This document shows, piece after piece, positions 1 to 11,269 of a stretch of 64,000 nt of DNA. Under the pieces are notes generated by a model that made no database searches, was not told where the DNA came from, and saw nothing but the letters and a program-made list of their open reading frames with translations. Position 1 is the first letter of the stretch, and the number at the start of each line of letters is the position of its first letter. The DNA is from Paratinospora sagittata (Eukaryota; Streptophyta; Magnoliopsida; Ranunculales; Menispermaceae), in the NCBI GenBank assembly GCA_035771175.1, contig CM069603.1, positions 16,282,286 to 16,346,285 of the forward strand. Reading direction: 5' to 3'. A program made the position numbers and the translations under genes.

Positions 1-779
1 CATTCTATAGCCTTAAACTGGAGTTTCATCGGGTTTTAATATGATTCAAAAGGTCTCCAATACCAACTCTAACTTCCAACAGCTGTAAAAATTCTAAATG
101 AACAAATAAATGAAATCTAACCACATATTCAAGGAGTCTAGGAAGTGTTTTTCAACCTTTCGAACAAATTTTCATTCAAGTCAGGTCAAAACCCCAATTT
201 CAAAAACACCATAAAACGACTCCCATAGCAAAAATTACTCCGAAATAATCGTTACATCTAGCTTAACTATCAATTTCACGAAGAAATAAAGTAAAAATCA
301 CTTACCGCGGGTCCCGATTTGGCGCAAATCCCGCATTTTTCCCGTTTCTCCTTCACTTTCTTCTTCTTTCTTCCTTCTGCACGTTTCTTCTTCTTTTCTC
401 TTTTTCTTCTTTTTTTTTCTTTCATTCAAAACGTTAGAGAGAGAGAGAGAGAGAGAGAAAAAAGAGATTAAAAAGTTTTAAATGTAAGGGTTATCTATTA
501 TGATCCCATACATTTCATGTTCAATAGTTAGCCAACTCACCGCATAAATTAATCAATTTAATTCAACTCCATTTTTAACTTGTAAGCACCCATATAAGAT
601 GATCCCATATATATCATCTTCATTTAATAATTTCATTTATTTGCTTACATCCCTTAAATATAGCATGTATTTTCATACACACGCATATTTGGCTCCTATG
701 TATAAAATACGTGTATTATACATCTCTATATACGCATAATTCAACGTATGTATTTAATTAAAATTATGGAGTGTTACAA
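1..779 (-). mobile_element. Partial Ty3/gypsy LTR, leaves window at left
   Basis: Read on the minus strand, the sequence begins at 779 with TGTAACACTCC, the usual opening of plant chromovirus-type gypsy LTRs. It has no matching end inside the window, so it is cut by the window edge. The boundary is abrupt: from 780 the sequence belongs to a different LTR family. There is no open frame. It contains a pyrimidine-rich tract around 350-420 and a GA microsatellite. The family call rests only on the terminal bases and is tentative; a solo LTR and a full element cannot be told apart here. Confidence 0.5.
436..458. repeat. (GA)n microsatellite
   Basis: Uninterrupted GA dinucleotide run of about 11 units inside the partial gypsy LTR. 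Confidence 0.9.
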
Positions 780-1435
780 AACATCAAAACCCAAACTAGT
801 TGCTATTGAATTTGTCAAATCCTCCTCTTTCGAAGTCGTCTTCTTCACGTTCCTTTGTTCTTAGCCGTCGCTCTCACTTCTCCAGTGTATTTTCCTCAAA
901 AAACCCTAAATTTTGATATATAATATGCCCCAAAGTCGTGTGGAATCGTAATAGGAAAGTTTGGAAGAAAAACACAAAAAACTTGCTAATTTTCAAAATT
1001 TCATACACCCAACTACTTGGCACCGTAGCGCCCAGAACCGTCTTTCTTTGTTTGCTTCCTTCATCACCCGGCACCGCAGTGCCCAGATTGTGCATTTTCT
1101 CTCTTCTTTTTGGACTTAGCCAATTTTCCACCTCTTTTCGACATGGGTTCTTCATGCTTCTCCTTTGCAACTTCTTATACATGTTTTCATCATCCAAAAC
1201 CATGACTAACACATCTAAATACCTACAAAACAAAGTAAATCAAATCAATAACACACTAAAATATGAAAATGGATCAAATCATATACACTAATAAACCAAA
1301 TTAATGCATAAAAACCCAAATTATCCTAAACTAACAATTGCATAAAAACTAACATAAACACATGAACTAATGCATAAAATGTCCTAAAACACACCTAAAA
1401 CATGCTCTAAGACCTATCTAAATATGCAACTATTA
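780..1435 (-). mobile_element. Athila-like LTR fragment
   Basis: The minus strand matches the start of the Athila-like LTRs at 13582, 18102 and 24128: the first bases, a stretch around the motif TTTTAGAGCATGTTTTAGG, and the later 'ctgggcactgcggtgccggg' type segment all recur in order. The expected first bases TGATAGTTGC read TAATAGTTGC here. No polypurine tract flanks position 1436, so this is a 5' or solo LTR whose flank is the neighbouring SIRE LTR. Its downstream part is replaced at 779 by the gypsy LTR. The open frames on both strands here are by-products of LTR sequence. Confidence 0.7.
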
Positions 1436-3673
1436 GCGGATTTTCGCATTACCTTTCGGTTAATTAATTTAAACAGAATATATGTGGAGAAGGTAACAAG
1501 CCAAATAATCAAGTGTAAGAAAAAAAAATGGACGCAATGATTTATAGTGGTTTGGTTCCTCTTGAACCTACTCCACTACTCGATCACCCACGATCAGGAT
1601 TTCCCAATACACTATTGGCTAATCAACTTACGGGCATGACTAGAAGTTGTATAGACTAGCCGACATAAGGGCTTGGCTAGAAGCCGAACGCATTAACCAA
1701 CATAAAGTCTTGGTTAGAAAGCCGTACGAACCAACACAAGGGCTTGGCTAAAAAATCGCACTGTAACCAACTTACGGGCGTGGTTACAAGTCGTACAATA
1801 ATATGGTATAGTCCCAGTTGATTAACAAGTCAACAATACATCAAGATTACAAATGATAAAGAGAAATGTTCTAAATACACTCTCAACAATTTTAAGCATA
1901 CAATCTTGAATGAATAATCACTACTATTCCAACTACAATATTTTAACTGATGTGTAGTATTGAAATAGTTGTTTTCAAATACATGCAAACAATTCAAATA
2001 GTGATAATGCAAGATCAAGAATCAAATATGCATATGCATTCAAATATTGATTCTAAGGATGATATGTATGAAGCATAAGAATCAATATGCACAAATGATC
2101 AAGACTTGTTGATTATAAATAGATAAATGGTTAAGTTCAATAATCAATATGCTCAAGTAATGATCAATGAAATCGATTCAAAATAATGTAAGTTTAGCAT
2201 ATGAATCAATACCACGTAAAATGTATGAAATCACTAATCAAAATAATATGATATGAAGATTAAGTATGGTTTCACAAACACTTAAACAAAACGATTTTAA
2301 AGGTAGATAAATCAAACACAAAAAACCAATTTTCAATCACAGGCACAATCACAATAATCTTAAAAAGAGATTTTACCCAACTTTTGGGAAGGATGAAGCA
2401 CACAAGATTCTTCAATGTGTTAAGGTGATTGAGAGTGATTTAAAGAAATATCAAGATCTACAAGATGTGTGATGAACTCACTCAAGAACGGCTTGATCTA
2501 TGCCCAAGAGAAACTCACAAGTTTCTCAAAAAGTTTGAAAAATTAGGCGAACTATGCGGAAGTATGAATCAAAGATTCAAATGTAGGTGAACTTTTGCTT
2601 TGAAAAGATGTTTAAATCACTCAAGAGCTTGTTTTGGACTTGTAGAAATGAAAGTATGAAAATCGGCACAAGTTCAAGACTTTTGAAAAAGTTGCTCTTC
2701 AAATGAGCAAGTGTGGTATTTATAAAAAAATACCAGACTGAAGCACAGGAACGCGTTCCTAGAGAGAGAAGCGCGTTTCTGCCTTGAAATCTGAAAAGTT
2801 TCAGATTTTCCTTCATTTGAGGAGCACGTTCCTTAATGTGTCCGTTGGGCATAAGAGTGAGGTTCTTCATCAAGAATCACTGATTCTATAAACATTTCTA
2901 TTTTGCCCTTGACTATAGGAGCGCATTCCTGATAAGAGGAATGTGTTCCTTATTCCCTGATCAGAAAAGTTTGAGTCTTGAAATAAACCATAGGAGCACG
3001 TTCCTTAAACTCTAATCATAAAATTTTGATTCTTCGGAAAAAGCACAGGAGTGCATTCTTTGAATGAAGAACGCATTCCTTCACGTTCAAGTGATAGAAA
3101 CCCGATTTTTTTTTTATCAAAATGAGTTTAAGACATTTTCAAACATATAAACCAACTTTGAAAACGTTTTTGACATGTTTGAAACCCAATTTGCGAACAT
3201 AAACACGTGTAAAACAATTGATTAATAAAAATGATTAAGACGTTCGATATGATACACGTAAAACAATAAAAACCATGCAGAGTTGGTAATATGAGTCCAT
3301 GATAAACAATGTTAACTATATGATTGCATGATCATCGTGATAATGTATGTGCATGCATGATCAATATGATAATAATATATGTGCATGAATATCTAATGAC
3401 CTATATGCATAATTTTCAAAATATGCAATTCATATTGTGGTTGGAACGAGTATGGATTACTCTACAACACTAAGATCGTAAACAAAAGATTACAAACATG
3501 AAGCTCTTGAATCTTCGTGCATTATTGTTCCATCCACAGACTTTGACGATATAGTTGAATCCATCTGATATAGCTAGTTAGCACTGAAACAACTTTGTCA
3601 AAGAGATTAGTGATCACAAGTATGTTGTTTGTAATCATCAAAACAAAATCGGGTGAGAGTCGTTACATCAACA
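1436..3673 (-). mobile_element. SIRE-like copia LTR, 3' end missing
   Basis: On the minus strand it starts near 3673 with TGTTGATGTAACG and an early segment about a locus that 'gattacaaacaac', as in the solo LTR at 4310. Near its other end, 1540-1760 matches 63735-63850, an LTR that ends in the SIRE-type sequence CCAATTCACC. That last part is absent here because the Athila-like LTR was inserted at about 1436, inside the stretch equivalent to the one just after 63625. A minus-strand TATA-like site lies at 2715-2734 in a perfect 7-bp inverted repeat. It has no coding capacity. Confidence 0.7.
2744..3090. repeat. Cluster of GGAACGCGTTCC-type palindromes in SIRE LTR
   Basis: At least seven imperfect copies of a palindrome with the core AACGCGTT or ACGCATTC, usually flanked by GGA and TCC, lie just downstream (minus-strand sense: upstream and around) of the TATA-like site. 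The cleanest copy is AGGAACGCGTTCCT at 2747-2760. Similar clusters lie at comparable places in the other SIRE-like LTRs of the window. Confidence 0.75.
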
Positions 3674-3871
3674 AGTATAGACCAAACCAATTTTAAAATA
3701 ATCTAATTTAGCAAAGGCTAAAACACCAATAACAACTAATTAAGGCATGAACCATTATACCTAGGCTCTAATTCCCGAAAAACTTAGGCATTAAGGCCCA
3801 CCAAACAAAGGCATAAGGTCCAAACCAAAAATGATATCTTTTATTATCTTTGGTGGGATTTGATATTTGCA
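3674..3871. other. Short unclassified spacer
   Basis: AT-rich sequence between a SIRE LTR and the hAT target duplication. I see no open frame, no repeat and no match to other parts of the window. Confidence 0.5.
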
Positions 3872-4215
3872 CACAAGACTAGGGTGTAAGAAACCCGACC
3901 TTACCTGACCAAACCCTACCATTCCGGGTCGAGTTCAACATTCTAGTCGAGTTGATTGGGGCACATTTTAGGTGCCCCGACCCGACCAAATAACCCCACC
4001 CCCTCCAAACAGCTCACAACCTCCACATTTCTTTTTTTTTTTTCTTTCTCACCTTTCTTTCTCTCTCTCTATCTCCTTCTACAGTGCATCTCTTGCCCCC
4101 TTCTCTTTTTTTTCTCTTTCTCCCTCTCTCTTCTCTTCTCTCTCTTTTCCCTTCTGCAACTAATCTCCCCTCTCTCTCCCTCTTCTTCTTTTCTTCATCT
4201 TATCTCTTCTCTTCT

Positions 4216-4218
<3 letters not shown>

Positions 4219-4259
<41 letters not shown>
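4219..4259. repeat. (CT)n microsatellite
   Basis: About 20 CT units inside a longer pyrimidine-rich tract (4025-4290) of the hAT element. Serine/leucine-rich open frames here on the plus strand, and the Arg-Glu frame on the minus strand, are simple translations of this repeat. Confidence 0.9.
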
Positions 4260-4263
<4 letters not shown>

Positions 4264-4309
4264 CTTTCTTTTTTTTTCTCTCTCTTTGCAACATCTTCCG
4301 CCCACCCCC

Positions 4310-5947
4310 TTGTTGTTGTAATGACCCTCACCTTTGTATATATATTTTGATGATTACAAACAACATTCCATTGAGTACTAATCACTTTGACTAAGTTATT
4401 TCAGCTTACAATGATCAAACCACAAAAGTCAACTAAAAGGTTAAAGTAAAAGTTCTAAGTAAATCAAAGCAACAAATGATCAAGGTCTATCTTTGTAATG
4501 TATTTGCTTAGATTTAATCTAGGGCTGTAAAATCCTCTTTAGCGTAATCAGCCAAATCATTGCATTCATCATATTTGAAATCTTTGATTTTTACAAAGTC
4601 AAACCGATTTTCGTTTTAGTATTGTTGGTGTGGGTATTAGTCTGGTCCTGCATGACTCGAATTTCCCACGGGTGGGGTGGGTATCGGGTTATACGTGTTT
4701 CTTCTAAAAAAAAAATCTCGACTTTCATAAAAAATGAGTTTAACACTTATATTAACTTCAATTTAATCAAGTTCAGTGAATCCAAGTGTATTTAGACTTG
4801 TTTGATCGAGAAAACATGTTTTGATCGCAGATATTTCAAAAAAAAAAACATGTTTAAGTTTTTGTGTAGAACAAAAACGCATTTCTTGTAAAGGAAACAT
4901 ATTTCCTATTTGGACCTAGTAAAAATTTTACTCAGTCAAGCAGAAACACATTTCCTATTTTGGACTTAGTGAAAATTTCACTCTATCGAGCAGAAACCCG
5001 TTTCTTCCGAGAAAAACGTGTTTTTTGCTTTTTGGGCAACTCTAGAATTTCACACAGAAACGCGTTTCTTTCAAAGGAAACGTGTTTTCATGATAAAAAC
5101 AAAGAGCTATTTTTTAGTGCTTTTTAAACAGTATGGTTCTTACTTTTTTATTTTTAAATTTCTATATAAATACACTCTTTTGCTCATTGAGAGCAACTTT
5201 TACAAAATTTACTAAGTGTGTGCACTCTTTCGTTCTCCACATCTTTCAAACTTTTTCAAGCATTCTAAGTTCATTTTAATTTAAGAGAAAGTGTATTTGA
5301 GCTTAAGTGTTCTTCAAATCTCTTCAACAAGTTTTCTCTCTTGTGTTTCAAAAGAAATCTTTAAGTGTTTTCATTCTCACTTAGTGAGAACATCCTCTTG
5401 AGAGATTTCAAGTGTTCCAGAGTTCTTTGACTTGTGTGCTTCATCTACATCACTTCCAAGTCAAGAAATCAACTAGGAACCTCCATTACTAGCCTGCACT
5501 TCATACTTCTTTATTTTGGTTGATTCATCTAAGGAGGTATTCATTTTATTTGTACTAAATCTTTGAGAGTTGTTTGGTAAGAACACTCTCTATCATTTGT
5601 ATACATTATTGTATTTGACTTAGCTTGTTAGCCATGTGGGAAGACTCCTAATTGGAGGTCGGTGTTTGTAATAGTTCGATTCACACCCATAAGATGAATC
5701 AAAGTTAGATAGGATCCATACCCATAAGTTGAATAAATTTTAGTGGAGTTTGAGAAATCTTAACCAGGGAGGTTAAGTAGTGGAGGTAGGCTTTGAAGAA
5801 ACTGAACCACTCTAAATCATTGTCCTTTGATTTCTTTCTTGCACTTTATACTACTTTTATCTTTGCTAATTGTGTTAAGTAAGGTTTTTGAAAAATCGGC
5901 TAAAGTCCAACTCAACCCCCCCTCTTGGACTATAATCTAGGCCAACA
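4310..5947 (+). mobile_element. SIRE-like copia solo LTR
   Basis: The left end is TTGTTGTTGTAATGACCC and the right end is GGACTATAATCTAGGCCAACA, the SIRE-type terminus. The target duplication is CCCCC on both sides (4305-4309 and 5948-5952). No primer-binding site or coding sequence follows, so only one LTR remains. It has a TATA-like region near 5160 and a cluster of AAACGCGTTTC-type palindromes at 4870-5100 just before it. The duplication is low in complexity, which leaves the exact end uncertain by one base. Confidence 0.85.
4864..5095. repeat. Cluster of AAACGCGTTTC-type palindromes
   Basis: About six copies of a motif with core AACGCGTTTC or AACATATTTC, each spaced some 15-50 bp, immediately upstream of the TATA-like region of the solo LTR. 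It occupies the same relative place as the GGAACGCGTTCC cluster in the preceding LTR but with different flanking bases. Confidence 0.7.
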
Positions 5948-6206
5948 CCCCCTTCTTTCTCTTTTTCTCTCCTTCTCTCATTCTCAGGTAGGGTTTTTTT
6001 TTTCAATGTAAAATGGGTTGATTTTGAAAGAAAAAAAAATTACAAAAAAAAATGATTTTGGCCTAATTTAAGCTCCAACCTGACCCGACCCTATCCGCTT
6101 ACACCCCTACACAAGACCCTAAAACTCAATACTATGAGGCATTCGACATCTCTTTTTCTGGGGTATTTGCGATTTATTATTTTTTTAAGAAAAGGTTAAG
6201 ATTATC

Positions 6207-6882
6207 TAGAGGTGACAATTTGGCGGACCAAGGCCTAAATATAAATTAATTATACACAATTAAATATAAATGTCATGGAATGAAGAAAAATTATACAAGT
6301 TATAAAAAAGATTAGAATGAAATAGGAAATCAAAATAAAAATTATGTTATGTAGCTCAACATATAAAATAATAACATTAGGATTTGTTATAGAAGAAATA
6401 AAATGTAAATTATATATATAGGACAAAAAAATCATAAATTTTTTTATTTTTATTTTTTATTATTATAACTTTTATTTAATTTGTAATGATAAGTTGGATT
6501 ATTGTGTTCTAAAAAAAGTTGTAACTTTATAGTAATTAGGATCTCTTTTTAAATAAGAAAACTTATATGTGTACAAGTTGTTATTATTAATTAATAAATA
6601 AATAATATTAATTAATTTATGATTTGTATGTTTTATTTTATTATCCAAATGAAATTTATATTGTAATATTTAAAATTTAACTTTAGTTTTATCTAATAAA
6701 TACAACTCATATAATTGCCCAAAAGCCCGATTTGAGACTCGGTTCAAAGGCCCAGTTCATATATATTGGATTGGCTTTGGGCAAAAGTTTTTTAATGTTA
6801 GCCGGACCTGATCCGGCCCAATAATTCTTTGGTCCGACCGGACTAGGTCGGATGGGGCAAATGACCTAAATTGTCACCCTTA
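6207..6882. mobile_element. Second non-autonomous hAT element
   Basis: The ends are TAGAGGTGACAATTTGG and, inverted, TAAGGGTGACAATTTAGG. The 8-bp flanks AGATTATC (6199-6206) and AAATTATC (6883-6890) differ at one base, consistent with an old target duplication. The element is 676 bp, very AT-rich in the middle, and has 'ggcccgat' type subterminal blocks near its right end. There is no transposase. It is unrelated in ends to the hAT element at 3880. Confidence 0.75.
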
Positions 6883-6890
6883 AAATTATC

Positions 6891-8296
6891 ATGTAAAAAA
6901 AAAAAAAAAAGTAATAATAAATGGTCATGAATGGATTCAGGCTGTCCATGCATTGGGACTTCTGTGAGCGTTAGGACTTTAATTATCAGATAGTCAGGGA
7001 CGACATCCAATTACATATACACACATTAAGGAAGATCAGATCAGAAGTGAGCAGGGACAAAATCTTTTGCCTCGTCGATCGCGTACGTCCACTGTGAGAA
7101 TTAAATGAAACGTATCTTTCAATTTACATAAAGTAGGTATGTGAGATGAGAGCGACTGTACATGCATATAACCTGCGAGTATATCAACGTATAGTTGACG
7201 ATCCGTTCACCCTGTGCAGCAGCATACCACTGCGCTGGTTCTTCCGTTGATGCAGGAGGAGGCACATGCATGCTACGTACAGATAGATCGATATATTGTG
7301 CATGAAACAATTAATGCTGTTTGATTCAATTATTATTTGAGAGAGAGTCGGAGGAGGAAATTAGAAAGCGATAGAACATTCAACAACAAAACATTAGTTT
7401 GCTGCTTGCAGTGTGTTGTAGGTAGCCAGACAGCCCAGTGCCCAAAGCATGCACCTCCGTTTATCCCAAACTTCTGTCTCTGTCTACCCCTATTAGTTTT
7501 TTAGCACAAAAATGTCACACTACTTCTATTAATGAAAGTCAAAATATTCATATCAATATAAATCAGGATATATGGAGACAATGTCCTACATAATATTTGA
7601 CGTAATAACCACGAACTTGGGAGGATAATGTTTCGAAAAATAAAAACAAAAAGAATAGATGGAACTGGGCTACAACTACAAGGAGGTGTGAGACAAATGG
7701 AAATTTGATTCCGAGAATTTTATAGCTAGCAATTGGTTGTTTCCATTCTTCCTATTAAAAAAACAAATAATTTCCAATCCCCCCTGCCCCCCTTTTTTCT
7801 TACCCTTCTTTGCCGCTATTTCACCTTTTCAAATAAAATTGTCTCTTTATCTCTCATTCTCTCTCTCTTCTTCTTTTTTTTTTTTTTTTTCTGAGATTAT
7901 CTTCTCATTCTCATTAAAACCGTTTAGATTTTTTCCAGAAAAAAAATTATTTCTATTATTATAATTATTATTGTAGAATATTTATAAAGATTTAATTTAA
8001 TTTCATTAATTTAGTATTTATTAGTTAAAATAAAAAATTAGAATACTCTCAAAAAGGAATTAAACGTATTTCTAATAAGTGCAGCGCATGCTTTAAAAGT
8101 GTAATATTAAAATATGTAAAATATTTGAATATTTGTGTTCTGTAATAACAGAAAAATTAATTTTAGTGTAGGGACTAATAAGAAGTAATTTCTTTGATTT
8201 TATTTCTCAATCTACTTAGAAAACGGTGTTTATTTTTCTCTTCTTTTTCTTTTGGATAGAAAAGCCTGTTATATAGCTAGACCTTTGGCGGTATAA
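6891..8296. other. Unclassified region with possible exon remnant
   Basis: No element ends or homology to other window parts are visible. Around 6930-7310 the base composition is less AT-rich than nearby, with several CG dinucleotides. On the minus strand 7310-7175 reads through a proline/alanine-rich peptide (VPPPASTEEPAQWYAAAQGE) and stops at a plausible splice donor, CAG followed by GTTATATG. I recognise no family. It may be an exon of a low-copy gene or chance. The stretch 7740-7900 is a pyrimidine-rich tract. Confidence 0.25.
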
Positions 8297-8305
8297 CTTA
8301 AATTA

Positions 8306-9109
8306 GAGGGCAGCTAAATAAATTACAAAAAAAAGGCTATTTCTATCACATTCTAATCTTACCACAAAAATATGAAGAAATGTTATCCTTACCACATTGA
8401 ACTTCCCTAAATACCCTTTTTATAATTTCAAACAAATTTATCTCCCTCCAACCCAACCCTATAAATTTCAAACATATTCCTAAAAACCATAAATCACTAC
8501 ATTCAAAATCCTCAAAATCACTTACTTTCTTGCTATTATCTCATCTTCAGCGGAAAAATCGATGGTTTTGGCGGATTTTGTATTTTTTTTCTGACACAAA
8601 AGGTGGTTGCGATTCGAAGTTTTGCGAATAAAAATTACTAAATCGATAAGAGATTTGTTGTTAAAATGGTATGTTTTAGTGCTTTTGTTCGCGAAAAACG
8701 TCGTCAGTTGTCCGAGGAAATCACCATGGGAAGAATGAGACCGCAATCTGTTCGGACCTGCAATACCAAACCGATTGTTGTAGTTCGGTTGGAGACGACA
8801 GAACCTTACGTTTTGGGTTGTGTCATCACAGACCAAACCGATATAATTTTTTTTAAAGTAGTTAAAACACAAAAAAAAAAAATGGATCGTTCGGCCATAC
8901 AAATCGAACCAATAGTTATAGGTTCGATTTGTATGACTAAACGAATACATTCTGGTTCGGTCATGCAAGACCGAACCCCAAGAAGAAATTGAAAAAAAAA
9001 AAAAACAGGGGCATTTTGGTATAATCACATGAGGGTATTATTAGAAATAAAAATTGGTAGTTTCTTGTAGTGTAAAGAATATTTTTTTGTAATTTATTTA
9101 GCTGCCCTC
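8306..9109. mobile_element. Non-autonomous Mutator-like element (MULE)
   Basis: Both ends carry the inverted repeat GAGGGCAGCTAAATAAATTA, extending into an A-run, about 26 bp in all. Flanks CTTAAATTA (8297-8305) and TTTAAATTA (9110-9118) are 9 bp long with one mismatch, the length typical of Mutator-type insertion. The 804-bp element has no transposase. Open frames on both strands (plus 8666-8992, minus 8522-9028) overlap each other and match no family I know; the array of palindromes probably explains why both strands are open. Confidence 0.8.
8738..8977. repeat. Array of related 24-bp palindromes inside the MULE
   Basis: Five related imperfect-to-perfect palindromes follow one another. The last, 8954-8977, is a perfect 9-bp stem, GGTTCGGTC with GACCGAACC. 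The segment 8896-8935 has a perfect 15-bp stem (CATACAAATCGAACC with its complement) around a 10-bp loop. More degenerate versions lie near 8738-8765, 8762-8785 and 8815-8840. Confidence 0.75.
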
Positions 9110-9118
9110 TTTAAATTA

Positions 9119-9674
9119 TTGGACAAAATATAGTGGCCTGCCTAGCTAGCTATGGTTAATAAGAAATAGTTAATAGTAAGAAGAACCTTTCATAGAAGAA
9201 CTAATATTTGAAAAATGTTAATTCATGCACTCCATCATATTAGTTATATTTGTAGTATACTATATATGTATATATTGATTTTGAAAAAATCTTTTAATGT
9301 AAATATTGATTTTAAAAAAGAAAAGTTATAGGTAAGATTATGTTAAAGAACAAAAGACGTTACTTATTCTTCGTTAATTTTTGTATAAATAAGCAAATAT
9401 ATGCAAGTGCTTAGTTAATTGGCCAATATTCGAACGTTAACATAATTAATCAAGAGAAAGAAAAAAAAAATGAAAAAAATGAAAAAAAAAGTGATAAAAT
9501 CTTGTAACATTACATATGGTTGAAAAGGTCTCGTAGTTACGTGATTGAAATGATCATGCTATCTGTCGTATTAAGAATCCCTTCAGCACTTCTAATTCAC
9601 TGATACTAAAATAAGAAGAATGTTCACCTTAATTGATAATATCAATTAATGAAACATATGCACTACTCTCTCTG

Positions 9675-9706
<32 letters not shown>

Positions 9707-11264
9707 ATAATAATACAAATACTTAGAAACTTTCCATTTAGATGTATTTCCAACAATGTCCCTCAATGTCTTAAACCAATATGTAAATTCCAATTTTAAC
9801 CATGTTAATTGAGAAGGTCAATTTGGTCATTCAAAAGTTAATTGAATGCTATCTTATAGGAAATTATTTTAAGATTAACTTGAAACTCACGATCTCCAAC
9901 CTTTTGCTCCATTTTTTTCAGTTTTTTTCTCCCTCTATCCACTCCCTAAATTCACGCCGTAGCTAAATCAATTATCTCGCGATTTAGTTAGTTTCGTCTT
10001 ACAATTTCCACATCTATCACATTGCTCGTGTAACTACTTTATATAGCTTTCATGGTTTACATTTTCTCTCATAGTTTGCAACGAGGAAGAAAAAGAAAAT
10101 GAGAATTTACTGAAGTAACTAAAATGATGTTTACATTCTTCTTGGTGAGTCAGACTCGAGAGGCTCTCTATTAGTAAGGTCAAATGCTTTGATTTTCTTC
10201 CTCCTTTCCTTCTCTCACTCTACTTTTGGTGCTATATATCATTCTTCATGCCTCTTTTTTAACCCATTTACTTGATGAATTGTTGCTTCAGACTACAAAC
10301 ACTTTGTATATTGATCACAAAGTGTTAATTAGCAATTCTTCTTAATGGCTGATTTTTTATTTTGCTTTTTTCTATCCAGACAGAGTGAAAGAAAAGACCA
10401 ATGAATCCCAGTGAAGAAAGACAAGAAGAAAGAGAAGGTGGAGAACTGTCAACTAATTCATTGATAAAAAAAACTTTAATTAAGGAAAATGTTAAAGTAG
10501 TGACATCTAACAGTACATTCAAATTGTACATCTCTATTGAATACCATTTAATTGCTTTGAATCATGTATTGACACATTACTCGAGGCAATTAATCTCTGA
10601 TGGATCATTGTCTTTTTCTTTACTTTAGTCATGGGCATTAATTTATATTGTTGTAGTTTTTGGTTTTGTTATTTTATTTTATGTTTTAATGTTGAGTGCG
10701 AGATATTTAACTTCTCTAACTTCCCATCTCCTTAGAACTACCCACGATGAGCACACCCTTTTTATTGTTCGGCCTCGTCATCTTTTCAGTTATTTTTTAT
10801 CTTTTAATCTCAAATGGATCTTTATGATAAATTCAGCAGTGTTGTGACCTTCTTCAAATTATAGTAAAGATGATTTTCTTCCGCGGCCTTGCTTGATTTT
10901 GATTGCATGGAACTTAAACTTTTTAGGTTTTTTGTAAGAATTATTTTCCCTCCATCTTACTATAATTCCATTTTAGTGTTGGTTTTTGCATATTTCATAT
11001 TTTGGTCATTTGGTCTTGCCTTCGCGCTTCACCATCTCTTTTCTTCTTATTCAATTTTATTTTTTTGTCCATATATTCAGCTTCTTACTTTCTTCTCTCT
11101 TTTTAGTGTACTGTTCAATTTACTTTTATTGTATTTAATGTTGAAGTAGTGTCAGTTATAGTGATGATTAATGAGGAATGAATTTGTGATGTACTGGTAC
11201 CTGTTTGTTCAATTTTTTTCTCTAAGTTTTTAATTTAGATGAACCCACTTTATTTGGAGATATT
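9119..11264. other. Unclassified AT-rich region
   Basis: No element end, RNA gene or convincing open frame is visible. Short frames near 10325-10628 and 10889-11149 have no recognisable domain. The region ends at 11265-11269 with GGTAG, a candidate target duplication for copia A. Confidence 0.4.
9665..9712. repeat. (CT)n-(TA)n-(TAA)n compound microsatellite
   Basis: A CT run passes directly into TA and then TAA units. Confidence 0.9.
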
Positions 11265-11269
11265 GGTAG

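Larger units (their letters stand above)
3880..6109. mobile_element. Non-autonomous hAT element with nested solo LTR
   Basis: The element begins TAGGGTGTAAG and ends CTTACACCCCTA, giving short inverted ends. It is flanked on both sides by the exact 8-bp duplication CACAAGAC (3872-3879 and 6110-6117), the length typical of hAT elements. Subterminal repeats of 'cccgaccc' type on both sides are also usual for plant hAT elements. Without the nested solo LTR and its duplication it is about 590 bp, with no transposase, so it must have been mobilised in trans. The interior is a CT-rich tract. Confidence 0.85.

Noticed and set aside
4025..4290. Polypyrimidine tract followed by a splice-acceptor-like 'ctcattctcag|gtaggg' near 5985
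   Set aside because: The tract is interrupted by a solo LTR and lies inside a transposable element; there is no exon on either side.
3956..4385. Long Ser/Leu-rich frames on the plus strand and an Arg-Glu frame on the minus strand
   Set aside because: They are direct translations of a pyrimidine-rich tract and CT microsatellite inside a hAT element.
8522..9028. 168-codon minus-strand frame in the MULE
   Set aside because: It spans the palindrome array, overlaps a plus-strand frame and has no recognisable domain.
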